NCBI GenBank assembly: GCA_023398105.1 | Contig: JAEWST010000063.1 | Location: 1 to 58,692, forward strand | DNA from: Bacillota bacterium | Lineage (GTDB): Bacteria > Bacillota > Clostridia > Acetivibrionales > DSM-1351 | Reading direction: 5' to 3' | Length of the DNA stretch: 58,692 bases | Shown: positions 1 through 8,943 of the stretch, piece by piece | How positions within the stretch are numbered: the stretch's first letter is position 1 | How the letters are laid out: each line of letters starts with the position of its first letter | Notes under the pieces: generated by a model | Database searches by the model: none | What the model saw: the letters and a program-made list of their open reading frames with translations, nothing else | What the model was told of the DNA's origin: nothing | Made by a program: the position numbers and the translations under genes

Positions 1-1319
1 AGGCTAGAGACACTAAGCTTGGACCTGAAGAAATAACAAGAGATATTCCAAATGTCGGAGAAGAAGCACTTAAAGATCTTGATGATAGAGGAATTATTAG
101 AATAGGTGCAGAGGTTCGTTCTGGAGATATTCTTGTTGGTAAGGTTACTCCTAAAGGTGAAACAGAGCTTACTGCTGAAGAAAGGTTACTAAGAGCTATC
201 TTTGGTGAAAAAGCTAGAGAGGTTCGTGACACATCACTTAGAGTACCTCATGGTGAGTCAGGTATTATAGTTGACGTAAAGGTGTTCACTCGTGAAAACG
301 GTGATGAACTTCCACCAGGAGTAAATCAACTTGTTAGAGCATATATTGCTCAAAAGAGAAAGATTTCTGTTGGAGATAAAATGGCAGGTAGACATGGTAA
401 TAAGGGTGTTATTTCTAGAATACTCCCTGAAGAGGATATGCCATTCTTACCTGATGGTACTCCTTTAGAAATAGTACTAAATCCACTTGGCGTTCCTTCC
501 CGTATGAATATCGGACAGGTATTAGAGGTGCATTTAGGATTTGCTGCAAAGGCATTAGGCTGGAAAATTGCCACACCTGTTTTTGATGGTGCAACTGAGG
601 AAGATATCAGAAATACATTAGTACAGGCAGGAAAAGACCCTGATGGTAAAACTGTTTTGTATGATGGAAGAACTGGTATGCCATTTGATAGTAGAGTTAC
701 AGTTGGGTATATGTATTACTTGAAACTTGCCCATCTTGTTGATGATAAAATCCATGCTAGATCTACAGGTCCATATTCATTAGTTACACAGCAGCCTTTG
801 GGCGGTAAAGCTCAGTTTGGTGGACAGAGATTCGGAGAAATGGAAGTTTGGGCTTTGGAAGCATATGGAGCGGCATATACGCTACAAGAAATTCTGACAG
901 TAAAATCAGATGATGTTGTTGGTAGAGTTAAGACATATGAATCTATTGTTAAGGGTGAAAATATACCTGAACCTGGAATCCCTGAATCATTTAAGGTTCT
1001 TATAAAAGAACTTCAGAGCTTGGCTCTTGATGTTAAGGTTTATTCAGAAGAGGAAGGCGAAATTGCAATTAAAGAGTATGTTGAAGATGATATTGAAGAG
1101 CTGAATGTTAACATTGAGGGAAGAGAAGATGAAGCAGCTTTGAAGAATGATTTTGATGATGAGCTAAAGGATGATATTCTTATTGATGACGATTTAGATA
1201 TTGAGGATATTGAGGATATTGGAACCATCAGTACAGGAGATAATCTTGAAGAAGAGCTTACAGACGAGTTATTTGCTGATGATGATCTTAGTGATGATTT
1301 CGACGATGAGGATTTTTAG
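1..1319 (+). CDS. rpoB: RNA polymerase beta subunit, C-terminal part (5' end outside window)
   Basis: This is the C-terminal ~438 residues of the catalytic beta subunit of RNA polymerase. The frame is open from base 3 (ARDTKLGPEEITRD...), so the ATG lies upstream of the window and 282 is not a start. The conserved region MAGRHGNKGVISRI, the GGKAQFGGQRFGEMEVWALEA block and the IPESFKVLIKELQSL segment are the standard C-terminal RpoB motifs that contact beta'. After them comes a strongly acidic tail of about 90 residues (runs of D and E), which is common in clostridial RpoB. rpoC follows after 15 bases, so the two are co-transcribed. Identification is certain; only the missing 5' part is unknown. 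Confidence 0.98.
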   Translation, partial: ARDTKLGPEEITRDIPNVGEEALKDLDDRGIIRIGAEVRSGDILVGKVTPKGETELTAEERLLRAIFGEKAREVRDTSLRVPHGESGIIVDVKVFTRENGDELPPGVNQLVRAYIAQKRKISVGDKMAGRHGNKGVISRILPEEDMPFLPDGTPLEIVLNPLGVPSRMNIGQVLEVHLGFAAKALGWKIATPVFDGATEEDIRNTLVQAGKDPDGKTVLYDGRTGMPFDSRVTVGYMYYLKLAHLVDDKIHARSTGPYSLVTQQPLGGKAQFGGQRFGEMEVWALEAYGAAYTLQEILTVKSDDVVGRVKTYESIVKGENIPEPGIPESFKVLIKELQSLALDVKVYSEEEGEIAIKEYVEDDIEELNVNIEGREDEAALKNDFDDELKDDILIDDDLDIEDIEDIGTISTGDNLEEELTDELFADDDLSDDFDDEDF

Positions 1320-1334
1320 GGAGGGAGATAAGCT

Positions 1335-4300
1335 ATGTTTGAACTAAACAATTTTGATTCTATAAAAATAGGATTGGCTTCTCCGGAAAAGATTAGAGAA
1401 TGGTCAAAAGGCGAAGTAAAAAAGCCCGAAACAATAAATTATAGAACTTTAAAACCTGAAAGAGATGGATTGTTCTGCGAAAGAATATTTGGACCTCAAA
1501 AGGATTGGGAGTGCCATTGCGGTAAATACAAAAGAATCAGATATAAAGGTATTGTTTGTGATAGATGTGGTGTTGAGGTAACACGTTCTAAAGTAAGAAG
1601 AGAGAGAATGGGTCATATTGAGCTTGCTGCACCAGTTTCTCATATTTGGTATTTTAAAGGTATACCAAGTAGAATGGGTCTGCTTTTGGATATGTCACCT
1701 AGATCTCTAGAGAAGATTTTATATTTTGCATCTTATGTTGTAATTGATCCTGGGCAAACTCCACTATCCAAAAAACAAGTTTTGACTGAGAAAGAATATA
1801 GAGATAGTGTTGAGAAGTTTGGTCTCAGTTTTAAAGCTAGTATGGGTGCAGAAGCAGTAAAAGAACTTCTTTTGGAGATAGATTTAGAGGGTCTTTCAAA
1901 GGAATTGAGAAATGATTTAGTTGATTCAACAGGTCAAAAGAGAATTAGAGCTGTTAAAAGGCTGGAGGTTGTCGAGGCGTTCAGATTATCTCGAAATCAA
2001 CCTGATTGGATGATTCTAGATGTTGTGCCTGTTATTCCTCCTGAGTTAAGACCTATGGTACAGCTTGATGGGGGAAGATTTGCAACATCAGATTTGAATG
2101 ACCTGTATAGAAGAGTTATTAATAGAAATAACAGATTGAAAAGGCTCTTAGATTTAGGAGCTCCAGATATAATTGTTAGAAACGAAAAACGTATGCTTCA
2201 GGAAGCTGTTGATGCATTGATTGATAATGGAAGAAGAGGACGTCCTGTAACTGGACCTGGTAATAGACCTCTAAAATCATTATCTGATATGCTCAAAGGT
2301 AAGCAGGGACGTTTCCGCCAGAATTTGCTTGGTAAACGTGTTGATTACTCTGGACGTTCGGTTATCGTTGTTGGACCAGACCTCAAGATTTTCCAATGTG
2401 GTTTGCCTAAAGAAATGGCTCTTGAACTGTTTAAACCATTTGTTATGAAAAAACTTGTAAATGACGGTTTGGCACATAATATCAAGAGTGCAAAGAGAAT
2501 GGTTGAAAGAGTTAGAAATGAAGTATGGGATGTATTAGAAGATGTTATTAAGGATCATCCAGTATTGCTAAACCGTGCTCCAACACTTCATAGGCTTGGT
2601 ATACAAGCATTTGAACCTGTTTTAGTTGAAGGTAGAGCCTTGAAGTTGCATCCATTGGTATGTTCAGCGTATAATGCTGACTTCGATGGTGACCAGATGG
2701 CGGTTCACGTTCCTCTTTCAGCAGAGGCACAGTCAGAGGCAAGATTCTTGATGCTATCAGCAAATAACTTGCTTGCACCAAAGGATGGTAAGCCAATCAC
2801 TGTTCCTACGCAGGATATGGTTTTAGGTAGTTATTATCTGACAATTGAAAAGCCAAATGAGCCTGGAGAAGGCAAAATATTCAGCGACATGGATGAAGTT
2901 CTTATGGCTTATGATGCAGGCGAGCTAGGACTCCATGCTCAAATGAGAGTTCGAATTGAAAAAGAGATAGATGGAGTTAAGCAGAAGAGGGTAATTTCCT
3001 GTACAGCTGGAAGGCTTATATTTAATGAAGCAATTCCTCAGGATTTGGGATTTGTTGATAGAACTGATAATAGCAAAGCTTTTGACCTTGAAGTTGATTT
3101 TATAGTTGGTAAAAAAGAGCTTGGTAAGATAATTGACAAATGTATAAGAGTCCATGGTACTACTACAACTGCAATTATTCTTGATAGAATAAAAGCTTTG
3201 GGCTTTAAATACTCAACTAAGGGAGCTATTACCATCAGTGTATCTGATATGGTTGTACCTGCTATTAAGAAACAGTATCTAGAAGAGACAGAAGTAACAA
3301 TTGATAATATAGTTAAACAGTTCAAAAGAGGACTTATATCAGATGATGAACGATACAATTCTGTTATCGCTACTTGGACAGAAACAGGTGAAAACATCAC
3401 TAAAGCTCTTATAGATAATCTGGATAGATTTAATCCTGTGTTTATGATGTCACAATCTGGAGCGAGAGGTAATATCAATCAGATTAAGCAGCTTGCAGGT
3501 ATGAGAGGTTTGATGGCAGATACATCTGGTAAGACAATTGAAATACCTATTAAGTCAAACTTCCGTGAAGGACTTAATGTACTTGAATTCTTTATCTCAA
3601 CTCACGGTGCTAGAAAAGGTTTGGCAGATACAGCACTTAGAACAGCTGACTCAGGTTACTTAACAAGACGTTTGGTTGATGTAAGTCAGGATGTTATTGT
3701 TAGGGAGTTAGATTGCGGTACTTGTAAGGGAATTGAGATATCTGATGTAAAGAGTGGTAGCGAAATAATAGAGCCATTGGCTGAAAGGCTAATAGGTAGG
3801 TATACTACTGAAGATATATATGATCCGAATACAAAAGAGCTAATTGTGTCAAAAGATGATCCTATGGATGAGCATATTGCTGAAAGAATTGTTAAAGCTG
3901 GATACAAGAAAATGAGGATTAGATCAGTACTTACATGTGAATCTAAAGTTGGAGTTTGTGCTAAATGTTATGGTGCAAATCTTGCAACAGGTGATGCTGT
4001 TAATGTAGGTGAAGCGGTTGGTATTATTGCAGCACAGTCAATTGGTGAACCTGGTACACAGTTAACAATGAGAACCTTCCACACTGGTGGTGTTGCTGGT
4101 GATGATATCACACAGGGTTTACCTCGTGTTGAGGAGTTATTTGAGGCAAGAAAGCCAAAGGGATTAGCTATAATTACTGAAATAGCAGGTACTGTTAAAT
4201 TATCTGATACTAAGAAAAAGAGAGAAGTAATTATAACTGCTGAGGATGGAGAAACTAAGACATACTTGATACCATATGGTTCAAGAATTAAAGTATATGA

Positions 4301-4832
4301 CGCTGATGTTGTTGAAGCTGGTGACGAATTAACCGAGGGTTCTGTTAATCCTCATGACATTCTGAAAATCAAAGGTCTCAGAGGAGTTCAAGCATACTTA
4401 TTACAGGAAGTTCAAAGAGTTTATAGAATGCAGGGCGTTGATATCAATGACAAGCATATAGAAGTAATTGTAAGACAGATGATGAGAAAAGTTAAGATTG
4501 AAGACTGTGGTGATACGAGTTTATTACCAGGTGGTTTGGTTGATATGCTTGAGTTTGACAGTGAGAATGCAAAGGCTATTGAGGCTGGTTTATCACCTGC
4601 TACTGGTGAACGTACTTTATTAGGTATCACAAAGGCTTCACTTGCTACAGATTCATTCTTATCAGCGGCTTCCTTCCAAGAGACTACAAGAGTTCTTACT
4701 GAAGCTGCAATTAAGGGTAAGGTTGATCCTCTTGTTGGATTAAAGGAAAATGTTATTATTGGTAAACTCATCCCAGCAGGTACAGGTATGAGCCGATATA
4801 AAGACATTAGTATTAGTCAGGTTATTGAATAA
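1335..4832 (+). CDS. rpoC: RNA polymerase beta' subunit
   Basis: Beta' subunit, 1165 residues, a normal length for low-GC Gram-positives. The N-terminal zinc site has Cys at about 60, 62, 75 and 78 (CHCG...CDRC). The Mg-binding active-site loop NADFDGDQMA lies near residue 447. A second zinc site (CGTC ... CESKVGVCAKCYG) and the trigger-loop block AAQSIGEPGTQLTMRTFHTGG follow. The start ATG is preceded by GGGAGGG at good spacing and lies 15 bases after rpoB. An intrinsic terminator follows 26 bases after the stop, so rpoBC transcription ends here and the next genes have their own promoter. Confidence 0.99.
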   Translation: MFELNNFDSIKIGLASPEKIREWSKGEVKKPETINYRTLKPERDGLFCERIFGPQKDWECHCGKYKRIRYKGIVCDRCGVEVTRSKVRRERMGHIELAAPVSHIWYFKGIPSRMGLLLDMSPRSLEKILYFASYVVIDPGQTPLSKKQVLTEKEYRDSVEKFGLSFKASMGAEAVKELLLEIDLEGLSKELRNDLVDSTGQKRIRAVKRLEVVEAFRLSRNQPDWMILDVVPVIPPELRPMVQLDGGRFATSDLNDLYRRVINRNNRLKRLLDLGAPDIIVRNEKRMLQEAVDALIDNGRRGRPVTGPGNRPLKSLSDMLKGKQGRFRQNLLGKRVDYSGRSVIVVGPDLKIFQCGLPKEMALELFKPFVMKKLVNDGLAHNIKSAKRMVERVRNEVWDVLEDVIKDHPVLLNRAPTLHRLGIQAFEPVLVEGRALKLHPLVCSAYNADFDGDQMAVHVPLSAEAQSEARFLMLSANNLLAPKDGKPITVPTQDMVLGSYYLTIEKPNEPGEGKIFSDMDEVLMAYDAGELGLHAQMRVRIEKEIDGVKQKRVISCTAGRLIFNEAIPQDLGFVDRTDNSKAFDLEVDFIVGKKELGKIIDKCIRVHGTTTTAIILDRIKALGFKYSTKGAITISVSDMVVPAIKKQYLEETEVTIDNIVKQFKRGLISDDERYNSVIATWTETGENITKALIDNLDRFNPVFMMSQSGARGNINQIKQLAGMRGLMADTSGKTIEIPIKSNFREGLNVLEFFISTHGARKGLADTALRTADSGYLTRRLVDVSQDVIVRELDCGTCKGIEISDVKSGSEIIEPLAERLIGRYTTEDIYDPNTKELIVSKDDPMDEHIAERIVKAGYKKMRIRSVLTCESKVGVCAKCYGANLATGDAVNVGEAVGIIAAQSIGEPGTQLTMRTFHTGGVAGDDITQGLPRVEELFEARKPKGLAIITEIAGTVKLSDTKKKREVIITAEDGETKTYLIPYGSRIKVYDADVVEAGDELTEGSVNPHDILKIKGLRGVQAYLLQEVQRVYRMQGVDINDKHIEVIVRQMMRKVKIEDCGDTSLLPGGLVDMLEFDSENAKAIEAGLSPATGERTLLGITKASLATDSFLSAASFQETTRVLTEAAIKGKVDPLVGLKENVIIGKLIPAGTGMSRYKDISISQVIE

Positions 4833-4858
4833 TTTATAATTAAATATATAAATAAAGA

Positions 4859-4891
4859 TAAAAACGACCATATTATTATGGTCGTTTTTAA
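4859..4891 (+). terminator. Intrinsic terminator after rpoC
   Basis: AAAACGACCA and its complement TGGTCGTTTT form a 10-bp stem around an 8-base loop, ending in a short T run. It separates rpoBC from the ribosomal-protein/elongation-factor genes. Confidence 0.85.
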
Positions 4892-4965
4892 GAATATAGG
4901 AAATTATTAGTATAAAATCTCAAGTGAAGTGTGTTATTATATAATGATTTAGACGCACAGTATGC

Positions 4966-4995
4966 TTGACAAAAGTTGTTATTGAGTGATAAAAT
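4966..4995 (+). promoter_or_regulatory. Candidate sigma-A promoter for the L7Ae-rpsL-rpsG-fusA-tuf cluster
   Basis: A perfect -35 TTGACA (4966-4971) is followed after 16 bases by GATAAA (4988-4993), a 4/6 match to TATAAT. It lies downstream of the rpoC terminator and ~150 bases before the L7Ae-like gene, in a 312-base gap that otherwise shows only AT-rich sequence. Position and -35 quality make it the best promoter candidate for the downstream genes. Confidence 0.6.
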
Positions 4996-5144
4996 AGTTC
5001 AGTGTGCTGAAAATGTGCCTAGTTTGTGTGCATATTTTCTTGCACAAGTTTAGTTGCAAAAAAATTTTTATTTTATTGATATTAAAAGCATTAGTTTCAA
5101 TAAAATACTAAGTACGTTGTAAATCTTAAATTGGAGGAAGCAAA

Positions 5145-5387
5145 TTGTTGGATGATCTTAAACACTATAAGAAATTAGTTGGTGTAAAACAGTCAACAAA
5201 GGCTATAGAAAATGGCATCGTAGCGAGCGTTTTGATTGCTAAGGATTGTGAGCAAAGAGTAGTAAGAGGTATTATTGAGCTTTGTGATAAACAGTCTTTA
5301 CCTATAACATATGTCGACTCCATGAAACAATTGGGAAAGGCATGTGGTATTGAGGTTGAAGCTGCTGTTGCATGTATTCTGAAATAA
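5145..5387 (+). CDS. L7Ae-like RNA-binding protein (YbxF/RplGB family)
   Basis: An 80-residue protein of the L7Ae/L30e/S12e/Gadd45 family. The pattern GxxxTxKAIENG...VLIAKDCEQ...ITYVDSMKQLGKACGIEVEAAV matches the YbxF-type proteins found between rpoC and rpsL in many Firmicutes; B. subtilis members bind kink-turn RNA. The start is TTG at 5145, chosen because GGAGG (5133-5137) sits 7 bases upstream; no ATG is available at the N-terminus. rpsL follows after 102 bases. The family and position agree; the physiological RNA partner is not visible here. Confidence 0.9.
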   Translation: MLDDLKHYKKLVGVKQSTKAIENGIVASVLIAKDCEQRVVRGIIELCDKQSLPITYVDSMKQLGKACGIEVEAAVACILK

Positions 5388-5489
5388 ACCGCATACTATA
5401 TTAATAGCTATATTTATTTATTTCGATTCAGTAATGCATTGGAGTAGATACTATATATATAATTTTTACCTTTGGAAGGAGGTGTACTA

Positions 5490-5918
5490 ATGCCAACATT
5501 TAATCAGCTGGTTAGAAAGGGCAGAGAGGTTATAACAAAGAAATCAACTGCTCCAGCTCTCCAGAAGGGATTTAACTCAAAGAAGAAAAAGGTAACAGAT
5601 ATTAGCAGTCCTCAAAAGAGAGGTGTTTGTACTGTTGTAAAGACTTCAACACCAAAGAAGCCTAACTCAGCACTACGTAAAGTAGCAAGGGTTCGTCTTA
5701 CAAATGGACTAGAAGTAACTGCATATATTCCTGGAATAGGTCATAACCTACAGGAGCATAGCGTTGTTCTAATCAGAGGTGGAAGAGTTAAAGACTTACC
5801 TGGTGTAAGATACCATATTGTTAGAGGTACTCTTGACACTGCTGGCGTTGCCAAGAGAATGCAATCACGTTCCAAATATGGAGCAAAGCGTCCTAAGGCA
5901 GGTGCCGCAAGTAAGTAA
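5490..5918 (+). CDS. rpsL: Ribosomal protein S12
   Basis: Ribosomal protein S12 of the 30S decoding centre, 142 residues. It begins MPTFNQLVRKGRE and contains the invariant TPKKPNSALRKVARVRL and the loop IPGIGHNLQEHS...GGRVKDLPGVRYH that touches A-site decoding and holds streptomycin-resistance positions. A strong AAGGAGGT (5476-5483) sets the ATG at 5490; the upstream in-frame ATG at 5472 has no ribosome binding site and would add a non-conserved extension. First gene of the classical str operon order rpsL-rpsG-fusA-tuf. Confidence 0.99.
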   Translation: MPTFNQLVRKGREVITKKSTAPALQKGFNSKKKKVTDISSPQKRGVCTVVKTSTPKKPNSALRKVARVRLTNGLEVTAYIPGIGHNLQEHSVVLIRGGRVKDLPGVRYHIVRGTLDTAGVAKRMQSRSKYGAKRPKAGAASK

Positions 5919-6137
5919 AAACACAGCGTGCTGACAATTTAAAATGTTAGGTGCTTAGTACGTGATTATATATATTTTGTATAAGTGAAGATAGGTTTTT
6001 AATAGTTTTATTGTCTGTTAACACTAGTAAGGTATATTTATGTACTTGCGCTGACGACGGTTTAAACCACGAGTACCTGTGATACGTTGAATGGGGTTAT
6101 CCCATGAAAAATGTTATCATAAAAGGAGGGAAGTAAA

Positions 6138-6608
6138 GTGCCAAGAAAAGGTCATATTTCAAAAAGAGATGTTTTGCCTGATCCTATGTACGGAAGCAAA
6201 ACAGTTACAAAACTAATTAATAATATTATGTATGATGGCAAGAAGGGTGTATCACAGCAGATATGCTATGATGCATTTGACATCATAAAAGAGAAGACTG
6301 GCAGAGATCCTCTAGAAGTGTTTGAAGAGGCAATGGCAAACATTATGCCAGTACTTGAAGTTAAAGCTAGAAGAGTTGGTGGAGCAACATACCAAGTTCC
6401 TATGGAAGTTAGACCTGATAGAAGGCAAGCTTTAGGACTAAGATGGCTTGTTGATTACTCTCGCAAAAGAGGCGAGCGTACTATGAAGGAAAGACTTGCA
6501 GGTGAATTGTTAGATGCTGTTAACAGTACTGGTGGATCTTTCAAAAAGAAAGAAGACACTCACAAGATGGCTGAAGCTAACAGAGCATTTGCTCACTATC
6601 GTTGGTAA
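6138..6608 (+). CDS. rpsG: Ribosomal protein S7
   Basis: Ribosomal protein S7, 156 residues, primary 16S rRNA binder of the 30S head. It starts at GTG 6138 (MPRKGHISKRD), 8 bases after AAAGGAGGG. The motifs VKARRVGGATYQVPMEVRPDR and KRGERTMKERLAGELLDA are diagnostic. The 219-base gap to rpsL holds the palindrome GGTTTAAACC (6059-6068) and a hairpin ATGGG-GTTAT-CCCAT (6091-6105) just upstream. In E. coli S7 binds the rpsL-rpsG intercistronic RNA to repress translation; whether this spacer does the same is not shown by the sequence. Confidence 0.99.
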   Translation: MPRKGHISKRDVLPDPMYGSKTVTKLINNIMYDGKKGVSQQICYDAFDIIKEKTGRDPLEVFEEAMANIMPVLEVKARRVGGATYQVPMEVRPDRRQALGLRWLVDYSRKRGERTMKERLAGELLDAVNSTGGSFKKKEDTHKMAEANRAFAHYRW

Positions 6609-6744
6609 ACAAATGATAGTTTATTATAGATAGTATGGTAGGACTCCCTATAAATAGTAGGATATTCCTACACTGTTGTTATATTATTGAAATAGAAAAA
6701 TTGATTATTAAATCAATTTGGACTATCGTGAAAGGAGGGTACTC

Positions 6745-8826
6745 ATGCCCAGGCAATTTGACTTACAACACACTAGAAATATTGGTATAATGGCTCATAT
6801 TGATGCGGGTAAAACAACAACAACTGAGCGTATACTGTTTTATACAGGTAAGACTCATAAAATCGGCGAAGTTCATGAAGGTGCTGCTACTATGGACTGG
6901 ATGGAGCAGGAGCAGGAAAGAGGTATAACAATTACTTCCGCTGCAACTACTGCACAATGGAAAGGTAACAGAATAAATATTATTGACACGCCGGGGCACG
7001 TTGACTTCACTGTAGAGGTTGAAAGATCTCTTCGTGTACTCGATGGTTCAGTAACAGTTTTCTGTGCAAAAGGTGGAGTTGAACCCCAATCTGAAACAGT
7101 TTGGAGACAAGCTGATAAGTACGGAGTTCCACGTATGGCATATGTAAATAAAATGGATATTATGGGTGCTGATTTTTACAATGTACTCGGAATGATGAAA
7201 GACAGACTACAGTGTAATGCAGTGCCAATACAATTACCAATAGGAAGTGAAGATACATTTACAGGCATGGTTGACTTGGTTACTATGACTGCACTTATAT
7301 TCAAGGATGACTTGGGAAAAGTAGTTGAAGAACAGGATATCCCTGAAGACATGAAGGATATTGTAAAAAAATATCGTGATTTATTATTAGAATCAGTTGC
7401 TGAACAAGATGAAGAAATAATGATGAAATACCTTGAGGGTGAAGAAATCACTCTAGAGGAAGTTAAGAAATGTATAAGAATTGCAACTATCAATTTAAAA
7501 ATGATTCCTGTTGTTTGTGGTTCATCATATAAGAATAAAGGTGTACAGCAAGTGCTGGATGCAGTTGTTGATTATATGCCATCACCTATTGACATTCCTG
7601 CTATAAAGGGTATATCAATTGATGGTGAAACTGAGTTGGAAAGACCAGCAGATGATAAGGCTCCATTCTCAGCACTTGCATTTAAGATTATGACTGACCC
7701 ATATGTTGGTAAGCTTTGTTTCTTCAGAGTATATTCTGGAACATTGAATTCAGGTTCTTATGTTCTTAATTCTACAAAGAATAAGAGAGAAAGAATCGGA
7801 AGAATTCTTCAAATGCATGCAAATCACAGAGAAGAAATAGATATTGTTTATTCAGGGGATATAGCTGCTGCTGTTGGATTAAAAGATACAACAACAGGTG
7901 ATACTCTATGTGAAGAAAACAATTCTGTTATTCTTGAATCAATGGAATTCCCAGAGCCTGTTATAGAGGTTGCTATTGAACCTAAGACAAAGGCGGATCA
8001 GGAGAAAATGGGTGTCGCATTGCAGAAGCTGGCGGAAGAAGATCCTACATTTAAAGTTCATACGGATTCAGAGACAGGTCAAACTATTATCGGTGGTATG
8101 GGTGAGCTTCACTTGGATATTATCGTTGACAGAATGAAGAGAGAATTCAAGGTTGAAGCAAATGTCGGTAATCCTCAGGTATCTTATAAAGAAACCATCA
8201 GGAAAGCTGTTAAGTCTGAAATGAAGTACGCTAGACAGTCAGGCGGTAAGGGTCAGTACGGACACTGTGTAATTGAAATCGAACCAAGAGAGCCGGGAGA
8301 AGGTTACGAATTTGTAAACAAGATTACCGGTGGTGCTATTCCAAAGGAATACATCGGACCAATCGATGTGGGAATACAGGAAGCAATGAAAGCTGGTATT
8401 CTTGGCGGATATAATGTAGTTGATATAAGAATAACTCTTATTGATGGTTCATACCACGAGGTTGACTCCTCTGAAATGGCATTTAAGATTGCTGGCTCAA
8501 TGGCATTCAAGGATGGATGTAGAAAAGCAAGTCCTGTTCTCCTTGAACCAATAATGAAAGTTGACGTTAGCGTTCCTGAAGAATATATGGGAGACGTTAT
8601 TGGTGGAATTAACTCAAGAAGAGGACGTATTGAGGGTATGGAAGCACGTAGTGGAGCACAGAATATCAGAGCTCTAGTGCCACTATCTGAGATGTTCGGA
8701 TACGCTACATCACTTCGTTCTTCAACACAAGGTAGAGGTAATTTCTCAATGCAGACAAGTCACTTTGAAGAAGTGCCTAAGAGCATTCAAGAAAAGGTTC
8801 TATCTGGTAGAAATACTAATGAGTAA
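6745..8826 (+). CDS. fusA: Translation elongation factor G
   Basis: EF-G, the ribosomal translocase GTPase, 693 residues. It begins MPRQFDLQHTRNIGIMAHIDAGKTTTTERIL with the G1 loop AHIDAGKTT, then G3 DTPGHVDF, G4 NKMD, domain IV GGKGQYGHCVIEIEP and the C-terminal EF-G domain. ATG 6745 follows AAAGGAGGG; the in-frame upstream codon at 6718 lacks a ribosome binding site and the conserved family start is MPRQ. It lies in the usual place after rpsG and before tuf. Confidence 0.99.
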   Translation: MPRQFDLQHTRNIGIMAHIDAGKTTTTERILFYTGKTHKIGEVHEGAATMDWMEQEQERGITITSAATTAQWKGNRINIIDTPGHVDFTVEVERSLRVLDGSVTVFCAKGGVEPQSETVWRQADKYGVPRMAYVNKMDIMGADFYNVLGMMKDRLQCNAVPIQLPIGSEDTFTGMVDLVTMTALIFKDDLGKVVEEQDIPEDMKDIVKKYRDLLLESVAEQDEEIMMKYLEGEEITLEEVKKCIRIATINLKMIPVVCGSSYKNKGVQQVLDAVVDYMPSPIDIPAIKGISIDGETELERPADDKAPFSALAFKIMTDPYVGKLCFFRVYSGTLNSGSYVLNSTKNKRERIGRILQMHANHREEIDIVYSGDIAAAVGLKDTTTGDTLCEENNSVILESMEFPEPVIEVAIEPKTKADQEKMGVALQKLAEEDPTFKVHTDSETGQTIIGGMGELHLDIIVDRMKREFKVEANVGNPQVSYKETIRKAVKSEMKYARQSGGKGQYGHCVIEIEPREPGEGYEFVNKITGGAIPKEYIGPIDVGIQEAMKAGILGGYNVVDIRITLIDGSYHEVDSSEMAFKIAGSMAFKDGCRKASPVLLEPIMKVDVSVPEEYMGDVIGGINSRRGRIEGMEARSGAQNIRALVPLSEMFGYATSLRSSTQGRGNFSMQTSHFEEVPKSIQEKVLSGRNTNE

Positions 8827-8920
8827 ACTCAAATTTGAGTATGTAAGTGTTAATTGCAAGAGCATAAGCTCTTGTTTAGGACAAAATATAAACAAAATCT
8901 ACTAAATAGCGCAATGCGCT
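8827..8920 (+). promoter_or_regulatory. Three consecutive inverted repeats between fusA and tuf
   Basis: Directly after the fusA stop comes a perfect 14-base palindrome ACTCAAATTTGAGT (8827-8840). Next is a 7-bp stem CAAGAGC-ATAA-GCTCTTG (8857-8874) followed by TTT, and then a hairpin AGCGC-AAT-GCGCT (8908-8920) that ends 6 bases before the tuf ribosome binding site. They could be RNA processing, attenuation or partial termination signals that set tuf apart from fusA. The structures are seen; the function is inferred. Confidence 0.45.
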
Positions 8921-8943
8921 TTAATGAAAGGATGGATTTTAAA

